DNA of 60,000 nt from Takakia lepidozioides (taxonomy: Eukaryota; Streptophyta; Takakiopsida; Takakiales; Takakiaceae). Location of the stretch: contig CM060732.1 in NCBI GenBank assembly GCA_030704615.1, positions 50,079,053 through 50,139,052 of the forward strand, given 5' to 3'. The notes under the pieces are model-generated. The model was given only the letters and a program-made list of their open reading frames with translations. It searched no databases and was not told the origin of the DNA. Below, piece by piece: positions 50,194-60,000 of the stretch; within the stretch, counting starts at the first letter, position 1; each line of letters starts with the position of its first letter. The position numbers and the translations under genes are program-made.

Positions 50194-50418
50194 TGTAGAA
50201 TAATAGGAATTTCTGACTTAATGACAACTTTCAGAAATTTTTAATATCTTTCTAGCCTGCGATACCTTCGATATTGTTGCGATAGGGCAATGTTCTTCGA
50301 TATCTTGTATACAGTCGATAGTCTATCTTGGACTGAATGATAGAAGAGATGGATGAAAAATTGTAAATGATGGATGAAGGAGTTTTTGAGCGGTTATTAC
50401 AGTTATTGAAATACTCTG

Positions 50419-50429
50419 CTATATAAAGC
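50419..50429 (+). promoter_or_regulatory. TATA box in the 1.4 kb insertion
   Basis: TATATAAAG lies about 225 bp inside the insertion and about 410 bp before the first F-box-like ORF. It fits the promoter position of an LTR. Confidence 0.5.
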
Positions 50430-50832
50430 GTTAATGAGAAGCAGAAAGTGTCAATTGAGCCAGAGAGCCGTGACCGGGAGTAGAGAGAGTAGAGTGAGTA
50501 GGAGGTAGATTATAGAGTTATTCTGCAATGGTAGATTTAGTACTGCGTTCTTGCAGTGTTGTGATTTATGAATGAGAAGAAGAAAACAAAAGAAGTGTCA
50601 TTCACTTTGTGTTTTCGTGTGTAAGAACTGAAGAACCATATGAGATGATGAGAATGCGCATAAATGAAACAGATAAGAATTCGATGTGAGGATTAGTTCT
50701 GGTCCATCAAGAGGAATATCGATAGAGAGATATTCAAAGCTCAAGAAGGAGCCGATTAAGGAAAAGAAGACAGAGAGAGGGTTTTCAATTGGATTCATGA
50801 TAGGAGTGAAACAGTGAATTAAAATCATTTGC

Positions 50833-51141
50833 ATGGTGGAGAGCAATAGTGAAGGAATAAAGGAAGTGTCAGAATTGATTTCTGGATTACCAGATCATTT
50901 ATCGATAACAATCTTTCAGAAACTTTGTTATAGTGATAAAGAAGTATTCTTATTGCAATTGGTCAATAAAGGATGGCATAGGGAGATATCCATTCTATAC
51001 CGGAGTTGTTATTGGAAGCATAGTTGGTTGCAGAAGTGGTATAGACCATTTGAAGGCTATCCTGAACTTATGATAGAATGGAATCATAACTTTGGTGAGG
51101 GAAAATCCGTGGAACGACTTGAGAAACAGAATTGGTGGTGA
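50833..51141 (+). CDS. F-box-like protein 1, 102 aa
   Basis: ATG to TGA inside the 1.4 kb insertion. Residues ~14-50 follow the F-box pattern: ELISGLPDHLSITIFQKL, then an acidic turn, then LQLVNKGWHREI. After it comes YWKHSWLQKWYRPF. F-box proteins bind SKP1 and choose targets for ubiquitination. This one has only a short C-terminal part and no substrate domain, so it may be incomplete. It shares a repeated module with the next ORF. Confidence 0.55.
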   Translation: MVESNSEGIKEVSELISGLPDHLSITIFQKLCYSDKEVFLLQLVNKGWHREISILYRSCYWKHSWLQKWYRPFEGYPELMIEWNHNFGEGKSVERLEKQNWW

Positions 51142-51157
51142 AGAATGATCACTAGCG

Positions 51158-51355
51158 ATGTGTGAAGGAGAACAGATAGTATATCCTGTAGAATTGATTA
51201 CTGGACTGCCTCATAGTTTGTCTCTAGATATCTTTAAAAGATTACAATGCAGCGACAGGGAGATAATCAATCTATGGTTAGTTAATAGAGAATGGTATCG
51301 AGAGCTGTTGACTTTGTATCAGAGAGATTATTGGAGGAAGAATATAGTGGAGTAA
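51158..51355 (+). CDS. F-box-like protein 2, 65 aa
   Basis: This starts 16 bp after the first F-box ORF, in another frame. ELITGLPHSLSLDIFKRL and LWLVNREWYRELLTLYQ align with the first ORF almost position by position. The two are therefore a tandem duplicate pair. The sequence after the stop still reads like a diverged copy (DDCW, then KLFQRRDRER after a stop), so this member is probably truncated by a nonsense change. Confidence 0.5.
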   Translation: MCEGEQIVYPVELITGLPHSLSLDIFKRLQCSDREIINLWLVNREWYRELLTLYQRDYWRKNIVE

Positions 51356-51593
51356 TGGTATTTGATTTCAGCCGATGGAGCAGAGTTAATAGAAGATAGA
51401 GAGAATATTCATGAATCTGGAATAATGATGATCGTGTTAGATGAAGATGACTGTTGGTAGAAGTTGTTTCAAAGAAGGGATAGAGAGAGATAGAATAGTC
51501 TGGCATCATTATGTATTAGTCGTATAGTGCTTTCCCCAGTGAACGAACCTTAGAACTAATTAATCCTCTTTTAGGATTGATTCTAGTTTTATT

Positions 51594-51809
51594 CTACACC
51601 AGCATACTCCAATCCGTATGTAGCTGGAAAGGCCGCCCCCGAATAGGTCGCCTTAGAATAGGTGCAAAAGTCAATCGAGCCTTGAGTTGCTCAAAGGCTT
51701 CCTCCTGCTCCTCCTCCCACTGCCACTCCTGACCCACCTTGGTCAACTTAGTAAGAGCCTTTGCAATGCTGCTAAATCCCTTGACAAACCATCGATAGTA
51801 GTTTGCCAA
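51594..51809 (-). pseudogene. RNase H of element 2, N-terminal part
   Basis: MANYYRWFVKGFSSIAKALT begins the connection segment, and LRRPIRGRPFQLHTDWS carries the first catalytic Asp of RNase H (TDWS). It is cut directly afterwards by the 1.4 kb insertion. Confidence 0.85.
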
Positions 51810-51892
51810 CCCATGAAAGTACGAACTCTGCTAAAATCTATGGGGCGTGGAATGCGTGCAATGGCCTCCACCTTCGTCTTTTGAACACCCAA

Positions 51893-52600
51893 TCATCCAG
51901 GGTATATCATGTGGCCCAGATACTCAATCTGGTTGTGGAAGAACTTGCACTTCCCAAGGTGCAATTTCAACCCATGCGCTCTCAAGCGCTCAAACATCAT
52001 CTGAAGGTGTCTCTCATGCTCCTCAACCGTAGCACTAAAGACGATGATGTCATCAATGTAACACGGGGCAAAGTCTAGCCCCGCGAGAATCCTATCCATA
52101 ACCCTCTGAAACTTTGCAGGAGCATTCTTCAACCCAAATGGTAGGAAGCGCCATTGGTACAAACAATCATTTTCATGTTGATCAATCCCCCAGAATGTCG
52201 TCTTTTGCTTGTCAGCCTCTTTGATTGGCAACTGGTGGTAACCGGATCGCAAGTCCAATGTGCTAAATACCTTCGCATGCCCAATGGCATCAAAGATTTC
52301 CTCTGGAGTTGGCATGGCATATCTATCGGACTTAGTCTGACGGTTCACAGGACGATAATCCCCACACATCCTTCTTTCTGTCCAATTGCCATAGATATCC
52401 TTCTTAGCTGGCATCACCGTTGCCGAGGCATACTCCCCGCCTGACAACTCCACCAATCCAGCTTCGAACAACTCCATAGTCCGTGACTGGATCAATGACC
52501 TCTCCATGTCACTATACCGGTAGGGCCTTCGAAAGATTAGCGTGTCACTTGCCAAATCAATACGAATCTCTTGACCCTTCAAATTCCCCAAATTCTTCAA
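51893..52600 (-). pseudogene. Reverse transcriptase of element 2
   Basis: A 235-residue open frame covers the fingers and palm: RRMCGDYRPVNRQT, FSTLDLRSGYHQLPI, FLPFGLKNAPAKFQRVMDRI and the catalytic CYIDDIIVFS. It ends in KCKFFHNQIEYLGHMI. This domain itself is intact, unlike its neighbours. It copies element RNA into DNA. Confidence 0.93.
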
Positions 52601-53128
52601 ACCGAAGGCAAAACAATTTCTATAAGCCCTTAGAAATCGCTGGATCCTCCGTCTCTCTCCTCCGGTGACTGTAGGTCCAACATCTGGTTCCCAATTGTCC
52701 TCAGTGACTACAACCTTGGGTACATCAGGCTTGGATGTAGGAGACGAATCCTTTGGTTGCTAGATAGCAACCTCTTGGGCCTTGTCCGCCCAATCTGACT
52801 GTGGCGTAGCCTCCACTTGCTCTGCCATAACCACCTTGAGAACATCCTCTGGGGAAGAAACATTCTTAACCTCTTCAAAAACATTCTCAACCTCTTCAAA
52901 AACATTGGCCACCTTGGCCTCCAACTGATCCTCAGTGTATGGCTCTCCCCACTCTTCATACTGCTGCTTGAGAGATCCAAGGACTCTCTCTTTCCGCATC
53001 TCATCCCACATCTGCCATGGGTGTTTGCACCCCATGATCCTGTGCTTGCCCCCACTCACTGCCTCAACCGTCCCGGTTGGCAGAGGGGATACAATACCAA
53101 ATGGGAGTGCAGAAGTAGCCACCACTGT
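52601..53128 (-). pseudogene. Linker between methyltransferase and reverse transcriptase
   Basis: A mostly open frame (52760-53125) reads HPWQMWDEMRKERVLGSLKQ and continues acidic, with a small internal duplication NVFEEVE/NVFEEVK. No domain is recognised. It joins the methyltransferase end to RT without an obvious border. Confidence 0.6.
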
Positions 53129-54130
53129 CTACAACCTCTGTTGCTCAGCCATGCACACACCAATGACCCATGTCAAGCAATTTAGATCCATTGCTTGACC
53201 CAACACATGTCGGCGTGATGCCTCTGACAGAGCTGGCACAGCTGTAGTGCCCGTGGCAAATCCCATTGCCCGCTCTCGCTCATCTGCATTGGGCTCCACC
53301 AATTGCTGTAGCACACTCCAGGACCATTGTCTCAAAAAACATGAGACGAGGGAAAGCTCATGAGCGTAGGCAAGGCCGCACGTGGCTGCCCCACTCAATT
53401 TACCACTGCTAGAGGTGGACGGTCATCATGTCGCACCCTCTGTGGTTGCCTCTCTTGGTCCAAAATTCCCTCAACTATGAGATTGGGTGGCCGTTGAATG
53501 GAATTGTATGCTCTCTTGAGCAGCTCTGGTGGTGCAAGATTGATCCACCACAATCGAGGTCGATGTGCTCATGATCCCACCGCTGCTGCATCCAATAGCA
53601 CTGTCGATCCAATCCAAGACCGCACCTGATGCACACTGGCCATAACCCTGGCCCGAGAGTCCCCTATAAGAGGAACATTCTCCAAGATATAGGCTAGAGG
53701 TTGCACTTGCCTCGTCTGCAAGTCACGCAACACTCTCAATATCTCCCAAAACAAATGCGATCATGCATCATGCAAGTCGTTCCCATGACCTGCGGGAGAG
53801 TGTCCTTGGCAATGCCATCCAGCTATCACCAAGTCAATGGCACCATGCCGGTCCAAATCATCTGGCCCCAGCAAGGTAATGTCTGTTGGCAAGGCCTTTT
53901 TGATACCCTTGAATTGCTGAGAGAGGCAACAACTCAAGATACCGGTGTGTGAGCAAGACGATGTGGCGCATAGAAATACGCCGAGCTATCTCATCCTTCT
54001 CCACATACAAGTACTTGCGTACTTTAATCCCAGCTTGCAACACTCCTGCAAGCCCAGTGCTCATGCCTCCAAACAAGTCTAGCAAACAAATCCCTGAGTC
54101 AGGTGGTTGCCAGGTAATGGGCACTGTATC
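53129..54130 (-). pseudogene. C5 cytosine DNA methyltransferase domain in element 2 pol
   Basis: Minus-strand motifs appear in the canonical order. Motif I is LLDLFGGMSTGLAG (Asp at ~54078), followed by YLYVEKDE (motif II). Motif IV is IDLVIAGWHCQGHSPAGHG, with the catalytic Cys codon at 53809-53811; the usual PC is HC here. Motif VI is YILENVPLIG (~53680). Motif VIII-like AHRPRLWW is near 53550. The end has ERERAMGF and LGQAMDLNCLTW, matching motifs IX-X. Such enzymes methylate cytosine C5 through a Cys adduct. Frame changes after motif II, near motif VIII and elsewhere show decay. No separate host gene is present; the domain is collinear with protease and RT. Confidence 0.88.
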
Positions 54131-55236
54131 CAAAGGAGCTAACTGAGGAGGTCCAGGTGATGTCACTGAACTCCCCTCACTCACCAATGGATAGGCCTCA
54201 TGCCATGCTTGGTGCACATATTCGCCTACTACTCGATGCAAATTCCTAACTATACCCCACAGTGGAATATGAACAGACACATGAGGAAGCAAATCAGCCT
54301 TGTATGCCAATTGTTTGTCCTCATCAGGTGGGGGCCTATCATCTGCATGGCTATTGCCCTCCAAGAGCTCACCACCCCAAGCCACCACCCCTGAGAATGC
54401 AGCCAATGTGGCATCATGTTCCTATGATCCACCACTACATTCCCAATAAACCACACTAGGAACAGTGCACGTCGACCATCCCCTGACTGCCATTCCGGCC
54501 TATAGGATGTCGTTTCCTCCCAAAAGTCCAAAGTAAAGCCCATTGGGTATAACACAGCCCCACCAACAAGCACATCATAAGACATCGCGTCCGTAACAAT
54601 GGCTTTAGCTCTCATGACAGAGCCATCTGTAGGATGATCTTGCTGCAATCGAATGAAGAGCTCATGGCGTGTAATCCCTCGTGTCTTCTCTAAACCGCCC
54701 AAAGATGTTTGAATTTGGAAAGGACAAGGCTCCAAATCCGCCTCTGTAAGGCCCAAGCCTGCAATTGCTGCTCTCCCCAACATCAATGGTTGTGCTCCCG
54801 AGTCCAACAAGACCCGCAGTGGCCTATACCTCCTCCCGGCTGGGCCACCCAACTGAAACACACCATCATGATTGTCCACCAGGACTACCCCGTGAGTCAC
54901 CATACTACGCTCAATGGCTGGTCTAGCTGGCAACTTCTGCAACCTTGCAGCTGCCATTTGCCATGGCACAACTATGGTTGTTTTCACCCTTGAATCCAAG
55001 GCATCCATGCAATGCACCTGATCCGCTATCCCCGCAGATAGTGCCGATGCATCACCATTCTCATAGAGTCTAGCTGTCAGTCTAAACACTGCAGCTGGCC
55101 GCATCCCCGGCATTGCAATTGTCGTGGCAGAAAACAATGGAGCTTGGCAAATTGCCGTAACCGCCCCCAATAATGTACTGGCTGCACCTTGCTTTGCAGT
55201 ACCACCCACTGGCATTTCCCGAGCCGCGCATACCAA
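54131..55236 (-). pseudogene. Aspartic protease region of element 2
   Basis: An open frame of 328 residues (54250-55236) contains RVLLDSGAQPLMLGRAAI, the DSG active site, and later YDVLVGGAVLYPMGFTLDFW. It would process the polyprotein. The frame then gives way to another (RNLHRVVGEYVHQAWHEAYP) that leads directly into methyltransferase motif I, which shows that the methyltransferase belongs to the element. Confidence 0.85.
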
Positions 55237-55966
55237 CTCTCCCCAATGACACTCGTGGCTTTACTTCTGACACACTTGGGCGAGCGGGTGCCATCGATGG
55301 CATAGTTGGCACTGTCTCAGCCAATGTGAAAGACTGTGGAAGCCTTGTCTGCCGACTTGCTTCCCATCTTTGTGGATCAAAATCCACATCCACTCCTCTT
55401 GGCTCAGGAACACGCGTTGCTGCTCGAGTGACTGCAGCTGCAGAGTCCACATGTAATGGTCTTGCAAGTGCGGCTCCACACATGAAGCCCATACCAATCT
55501 GGTCTTCCCTAGGCATAGGAGGTTGTGCAGGTGGGGCTTGAACCTCAAGCCTTGGAGCTGGGGCAACGTGAGTAGTGGCCATGGCAGCAAGACGTTGCTC
55601 TAGCTGGGCAAGTCTATCCACCATGCCTTGGTCATGACCTTGACCTTGACCCTGTGCTCCTTGGTTTTGGTTATGTTCTCCATCCCGACCTCTGCCTCCT
55701 CTACCTCTCTGGACTACATTGCCTCGTCCTCGGCCACCATTGTTCCCTTGGAACTGGCCTGGCCGTAGCTCAGGATGCAAGTCATAACAATGGGCCTCTT
55801 CATGCCCATACTTGCCACAATGCCCACATTGTAGTTGTGTAGGTTGTGCCTGTGCCGGCCCTTTGCCTCTTTCCAGACAATCTTTCTTAACATGGGGTCC
55901 TCCACAATCCCGACATGTCACACCCGACTGTTGTTGGCCTGAGAATGAAGGAAGTGACCTCTGCAA
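55237..55966 (-). pseudogene. Gag C-terminus of element 2 with two zinc knuckles
   Basis: Knuckle 1 is CRDCGGPHVKKDC, one residue shorter than usual. Knuckle 2 is CGHCGKYGHEEAHC, a standard CX2CX4HX4C. A glycine/arginine-rich stretch (GRGRGNVVQRGRGGRGRDG) and a glutamine-rich coil (VDRLAQLEQRLAAM) follow. These would bind RNA. The frame runs into the protease region. Confidence 0.88.
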
Positions 55967-56365
55967 TTGAGATCCTCTCGGCCCTTCCCCGGGCTTTGCC
56001 TGAACCCCCTTGTTGCCTTGAGCACATTGGGGTAGTGGTTGTTGTGGCTAGGAGCCCCACCTCGTTGTGTCTCCTGACCAAACCCCACCATGACCACTCG
56101 CTCCTCCACCATATTGAGCTCTATCCGCTCTGCCAGCAAAAACACATTTGCTAAGGTGGGTTGGTCCACTTGTAGGAGAGTTGCGTCCCGCACCCTTCTC
56201 CTCAACTCCTTGTCCAGGATCCCATACCAGAACTGGACTGCCTGAGCTTCTGTAACCCCTTGGGTTACGTTTATCAAGCGTCTCATGCGAGTGTAAGCCT
56301 CCCTCAAACTCTCGACAGGCTTTTGTTGGAACTCTTGCAAACTCCGCAATTTCTCCGTCCTTATC
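55967..56365 (-). pseudogene. Gag capsid-like core of element 2
   Basis: IRTEKLRSLQEFQQ, VESLREAYTRMRRLI and AQAVQFWYGILDKELRRRV follow the Retrotrans_gag pattern. A CACTA-type insertion lies directly upstream and separates this part from the gag N-terminus. Confidence 0.85.
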
Positions 56366-56546
56366 CAGGAAAGGGGGGGGGTTTGCGACGCCGCGACGTC
56401 GTAAAACAACCCTTTTCGGGCAGGGGGAAAACCCAAATTTGCGACGCCCGGGCGTCACCAAAAAAATGTCGCAAATTTGCGACCAATGGGGTCGCAAATA
56501 GGCGAAACCGCGATTTGCGACGCCGGACGTCGGAAATAAATTTTAT

Positions 56547-56583
<37 letters not shown>

Positions 56584-57566
56584 ACTCTGCAATGCAGAAT
56601 TAGCACTGTCCGGGGCTCGCAAAGTGCGATGCCCGGACGTCACAATTTAAGGGGGTACATTTGAATTTAGGCAGGAAAATTTGAATTTGAAATTTGAATT
56701 TCAAAAACTTGTTGACCATTGACTCCGGTTCTCTCTAATGACGATATGTTCATTGTTCTATAAACATCATGCAATGCGATGCATACTTGAACCTAAGACC
56801 TCCACGTTATAACTTTTCTAGGACATTACAAACTAACCAACACACCTATGCTACATCTATGTATCACAAAAGCAATCTAAATATATATATACACATATAA
56901 AGAAGTCCTTCAAGAGCCTTCAAGTTCCTTCTAAGGGGGTCTCTCTTGTGACGCCGGGGAGTTACAACCTCCACAGCCTTAGTGCCCAGCTCTAGCCCCA
57001 GCCCCAGCCCCAGCATCGTCGCCGTTGTTGCACCCCCCCCACTGCCAGACGCCCTAAGCGACGTCCTTGTGATGACCTAAGCTAACCACAACACCATTGC
57101 GACCCCTGTGGCAACGCCATTGCGACCCCCTGGCGTCGCAACGTTGGGCGTCCTAGCGCGAGGCGCCCCCAGCGACGCTTTTGTGAAGTTGAGGGCCGCA
57201 AAGTCTATAATTTTTTTTAAATTAAAAAAAAAAAAACTCTCACTATGGTGATGCTGTTGCGACGCCCTGGCGTCGCAGAGGCACTGGGGCGCCCTTAGTG
57301 ACGCCGAGGCGTCGCAACGTCCAAAAAATTAAAAAAAATTAAAAAAAAAAAAAATCTGACGCCGGGGCGTCGCAAGAAAAAAAAAACCGTCGAAACGAGG
57401 GCCCTCTTTCCCCCTTCATGCCACCTTACGACGTCTGGGCGTCGTAATGGTGTCGCAGCGGGTGATTTCGACGCCGGGGCGTCGCAAACAAATGCCGCGG
57501 GCTCGGCGTCGCACGGGGCATGGGGGCACGGCTAGCGTCGCAAACCCCCCCCCATTTGCTGTAGTG
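56366..57566. mobile_element. Non-autonomous CACTA-type DNA transposon in gag
   Basis: The high-coordinate end reads inward as CACTACAGCAAAT, G9, TTTGCGACGC. The low-coordinate end has the same G9 TTTGCGACGC but has lost the outermost CACTA bases. Both ends are filled with palindromic subterminal repeats of the GCGACGCC/GGCGTCGC type, at least eight copies, as expected for the transposase-binding zones of CACTA elements. A 34-A run is at 56548-56581. There is no transposase ORF. The gag frame resumes on both sides (KRNYQ on one side, IRTEKLRSL on the other). Confidence 0.75.
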
Positions 57567-58109
57567 CTGGTAGTTTCTCTTTAACTCCTCGAAAAACTCC
57601 ACAACTGGGTTAAAGGCAGGCACGGGTGTTGGTGCTGCAACAGGAGCTTGGGTGGACTTCCCAGCTCCTGTTCCACTTGACGTCCCACTGCTACTTGCAG
57701 AAGCTGCCAGTGTAGCTACCGGTGTCACCACTGCCCTTGTGCCTCTAGTGATGGAGACATAGTCAGGTGACCAATACACCCGTCATTCCTCAATCTCCAC
57801 CTCATGTCCTCGCCTAAACTCATGGTAGTCATCCATGGACGGCCCCTCAAGGTGCTGAAACAACCCCTTCCACGCCATAAAAGGTGTAAACAGTTGTGGA
57901 TTGCGCATCTGCTACAAATCACACCAACTATCAAACTCCTGTATGAAATCATCAAGCTCGATGGTGCCCACAGCTCCAGAGTACCGACGTGGCCTCTTGG
58001 TAGCTCCATACATTTCCTCCATCGTATCCCACAACAATGGCACGGAAATGGCTTGCACCCTCGGCGAGAATCCTCCTAACTCTGAGTCTGAACCTTCCTC
58101 AGAAGACAC
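57567..58109 (-). pseudogene. Gag N-terminus of element 2
   Basis: The minus strand starts MSSEEGSDSELGGFSPRV, with TIELDDFIQEFDSWCD, then FMAWKGLFQHLEGP, and YWSPDYVSITRG with a Ser/Thr/Pro/Ala-rich linker to EFFEELKRNYQ. In-frame stops near 57915 and 57790 break it. The protein continues after the CACTA insertion. Confidence 0.7.
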
Positions 58110-58799
58110 TGAAAGTGAAGGTGCCTAAACCGCACACCTCATCTTGTATACCCACTAATATCACTGGTGCTCGTACCGGCACTCTCTTCAGCAACTGGTG
58201 GCACCTCCGTGATGAAAACTCACAACCACACCTGTTGTAAACCTGTCTCTAATCCCCCTTTCCACAAGATAACCGGGTAGAGAACCTGTTGCGGCTTATG
58301 GCTTAGACTACTAGGTTCGTAACATAAACCTGCACCTGCATCCACCGCAAGCACTCATATGGTTTGCTGGTCATCAACCCAGCCTCACCATAAGAGAAAC
58401 AATGGTGGTCTGACTGGTCATCACCCCAGCCTCACCACCGACAACATGCTCTAGGATTGGCCGGTGATCAAATCCGTACCAACCTCCTATGAAAACAAAC
58501 GCCCACACAAACTGACATGGCGCACAGTCAAGCATGCAGGTGTGGGGGGGATCCAAACACAAGAAAATCAAGACAGTAACTCCCCCACACAAAAAAAAAC
58601 ACTCCACAGTGTCGCTCCTGCAAAGACACCCCAGCCCAAACCCAGACTGACTCTTGCCTCTACCTACGGAAAGGTTTTGGCCTACATAGAGGGTGGAAGA
58701 CTACGAGGAAGAGAGACTAAAGCAATTCCTAATCCCAGAATGCTCTCATCCCACTAGTCTCCCCCTATCTCTAAACGCTCTTGCTCATGACCAACAGAC
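58110..58799. other. 5' flank of element 2
   Basis: This is upstream of gag in element 2 and probably holds its leader and LTR part. I could not find a convincing primer-binding site or LTR border. Confidence 0.35.
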
Positions 58800-59160
58800 A
58801 TAACTACCTTCCAGGGTCTCTCAAATAACTCTCCAAGAGCCCTCAAGATGTCTCTCAAACAATCTCACTAAGGCCCCCAAAGCCTGCCAAATCTTGGCCC
58901 TCAAGGACCCCAAAAAGTCCTTCAGACAAGTTGCCAAAGACTCCTTAAGCTCGCCAAATATTAGCCTCCAAGGACCCCAAATTAGTCCTCCAAATAGCCC
59001 TCCAAAGCTCCAAATGTTTGCCAAATATTGGTCTTCAAGGACCCCCAATAGGCCTCCAAACAGTCCTTCAAACACCCCTTCAAGAGCTCTTTAAGTGTCT
59101 TACAAAAGCTCCTCAAAGGACCCCCCAAAAGATCCTCCAAAGGCAATACTCCTCCAGATA
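58800..59160. repeat. Degenerate tandem repeat, CTCCAAA/CCCCAAA type
   Basis: Repeated phrases GCCAAATATT, CTCAAGGACCCC and CCTCCAAA recur every ~60-80 bp. The frame through it is an artefact. Confidence 0.65.
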
Positions 59161-59184
59161 CACCCTAGATGTCATACACTTTTA

Positions 59185-59400
59185 ATGAAAACGTATGGTA
59201 GGCAAAGTCTCTCCACTTGTATCCATACCTTGTTCACAAAAGTGTATGGTGGAGCCCATACACTGTTCACAAAAACGTATGTTGGGCAGAGGGGGCCCAT
59301 ACTCTGTTCACAAAAATGTATGTTGGGCAGAGGGGTTGCATACACTGTTCACAAAAGTGTATGATGGGCAGAGGGAGCCCATACACAGTTTCTTGAAGAG
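59185..59400. repeat. Four-copy ~50 bp tandem repeat
   Basis: Units contain CCATACACTGTTCACAAAA, GTATGTTGGGCAGAGG and variants. Four to five copies lie head to tail. Confidence 0.85.
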
Positions 59401-60000
59401 TATGGAGACTAGGGTTTGTAGAGTATAGTAAGAAACACCTTCTTCATGGTATCTTCCCCCCTAACATGCATGCAAGATTGCATTATCTTACTTTGCAATG
59501 CATTCATCCCAAATTGACAAATTCCTCTTGATCTCCTTGGAACTCATAGCAAGCTAATGTACCCAATGATAAGCGCCAAGCCTTGCTTGAATTTGAATTT
59601 TATATGCCATCTTCCATGTGCTAGTCACACATACTTCCACCTCTTGACCTAGGTGTTCTCTTCATTCATCATAATGTGTATCCACACCTCTATTCAAGAG
59701 CTCATCTTCTCAAACTTGAAGTCACAAGCCCTCAAGAGCATGCTCCACATAAGCATCACTTGCTTGATCAACCATCCACCACAAAACTTTAAGCAAAAAG
59801 GGAATGAATACATGAGTTTCACCTTCCCCTTCCTTGTCTTGTCACATGCTAATATATGGTTGAAGTTGCTATGCATGCCGTGAGCCACAATCTCCTTTCT
59901 TCATGAAGACCACCTCCAATGATTTCCCACATGTGCTCCAAGCTCTTCAATACTCTAGGCTTGGTTTCACATCATCATGGATAAAATTCTCACCCACTTG
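59401..60000. other. Non-genic end of window
   Basis: No gene, RNA or clear repeat is supported. Confidence 0.45.

Larger units (their letters stand above)
50194..51598 (+). mobile_element. TG...CA-bounded 1.4 kb insertion (solo LTR or short LTR element) with F-box-like ORFs
   Basis: The insertion splits RNase H between codons that join cleanly. Its ends are TGTAGAATAA and TTATTCTACA, perfect 10 bp inverted ends starting TG and ending CA. It is flanked by CGAGC and CCAGC, a 5 bp target duplication with one mismatch. This is the signature of an LTR inserted by integrase. A TATATAAAG box is at 50420. No internal second LTR is seen. It is more AT-rich than its host and carries two F-box-like ORFs. 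Confidence 0.75.

Noticed and set aside
56548-56581. Run of 34 A as a retroposed mRNA tail
   Set aside because: It lies within the CACTA-type element between subterminal repeats, with no upstream gene copy and no target duplication next to it.

Overview
This is nuclear DNA of a streptophyte. The best fit is a charophyte green alga of the Chara or Klebsormidium type. The evidence is: spliced genes of plant-typical families (an endo-beta-mannosidase, a DUF1218 protein, a DUF2921 protein), a tRNA-Gln gene, tRNA-derived SINEs, and dense nested transposons. One Ty3/gypsy element carries a cytosine-5 DNA methyltransferase, an arrangement published for charophyte and dinoflagellate retrotransposons. 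The species is inferred, not shown.

Layout. 1-6.7 kb is a decayed Ty3/gypsy element on the minus strand, cut by the window edge inside integrase, with one LTR at 5758-6656. 6.7-13.6 kb is repeat-rich: a ~125 bp repeat (three copies), a ~340 bp repeat family in direct copies (9.2-10.8 kb) and inverted copies (12.95-13.6 kb), and two unrecognised ORFs. 14.1-17.1 kb is a decayed MULE-type transposase gene. 18.2-18.7 kb has two SINE-like units and tRNA-Gln. 19.3-38 kb is the host gene block, all on the minus strand: DUF1218 membrane protein (3 exons), endo-beta-mannosidase (11 exons) and DUF2921 membrane protein (2 exons). I rebuilt each model by hand and every junction keeps frame. A minisatellite carrying G-box palindromes lies upstream of the DUF2921 gene. 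39.5-40.9 kb is an NLR/LRR relic. 43.5-46.1 kb is a four-exon coiled-coil gene on the plus strand.

48.3-58.1 kb is the most interesting part. It is a second Ty3/gypsy element on the minus strand, in the order gag (two zinc knuckles), aspartic protease, C5 DNA methyltransferase, reverse transcriptase, RNase H, integrase, and a C-terminal PHD finger. The copy is dead: frameshifts, catalytic integrase Glu changed to Gly, methyltransferase PC changed to HC. It has been hit by a CACTA-type element in gag, by a TG...CA-bounded insertion with tandem F-box-like ORFs in RNase H, and by a ~250 bp inversion at the end of integrase. Minisatellites follow at 58.8-59.4 kb.

The host genes have no evident shared pathway: one acts on N-glycans, two encode plant membrane proteins, and one encodes a coiled coil. 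In element 2, the methyltransferase and PHD modules suggest a retroelement that could write DNA methylation and read histone tails. All functional statements come from reading motifs and splice sites; no search was run.
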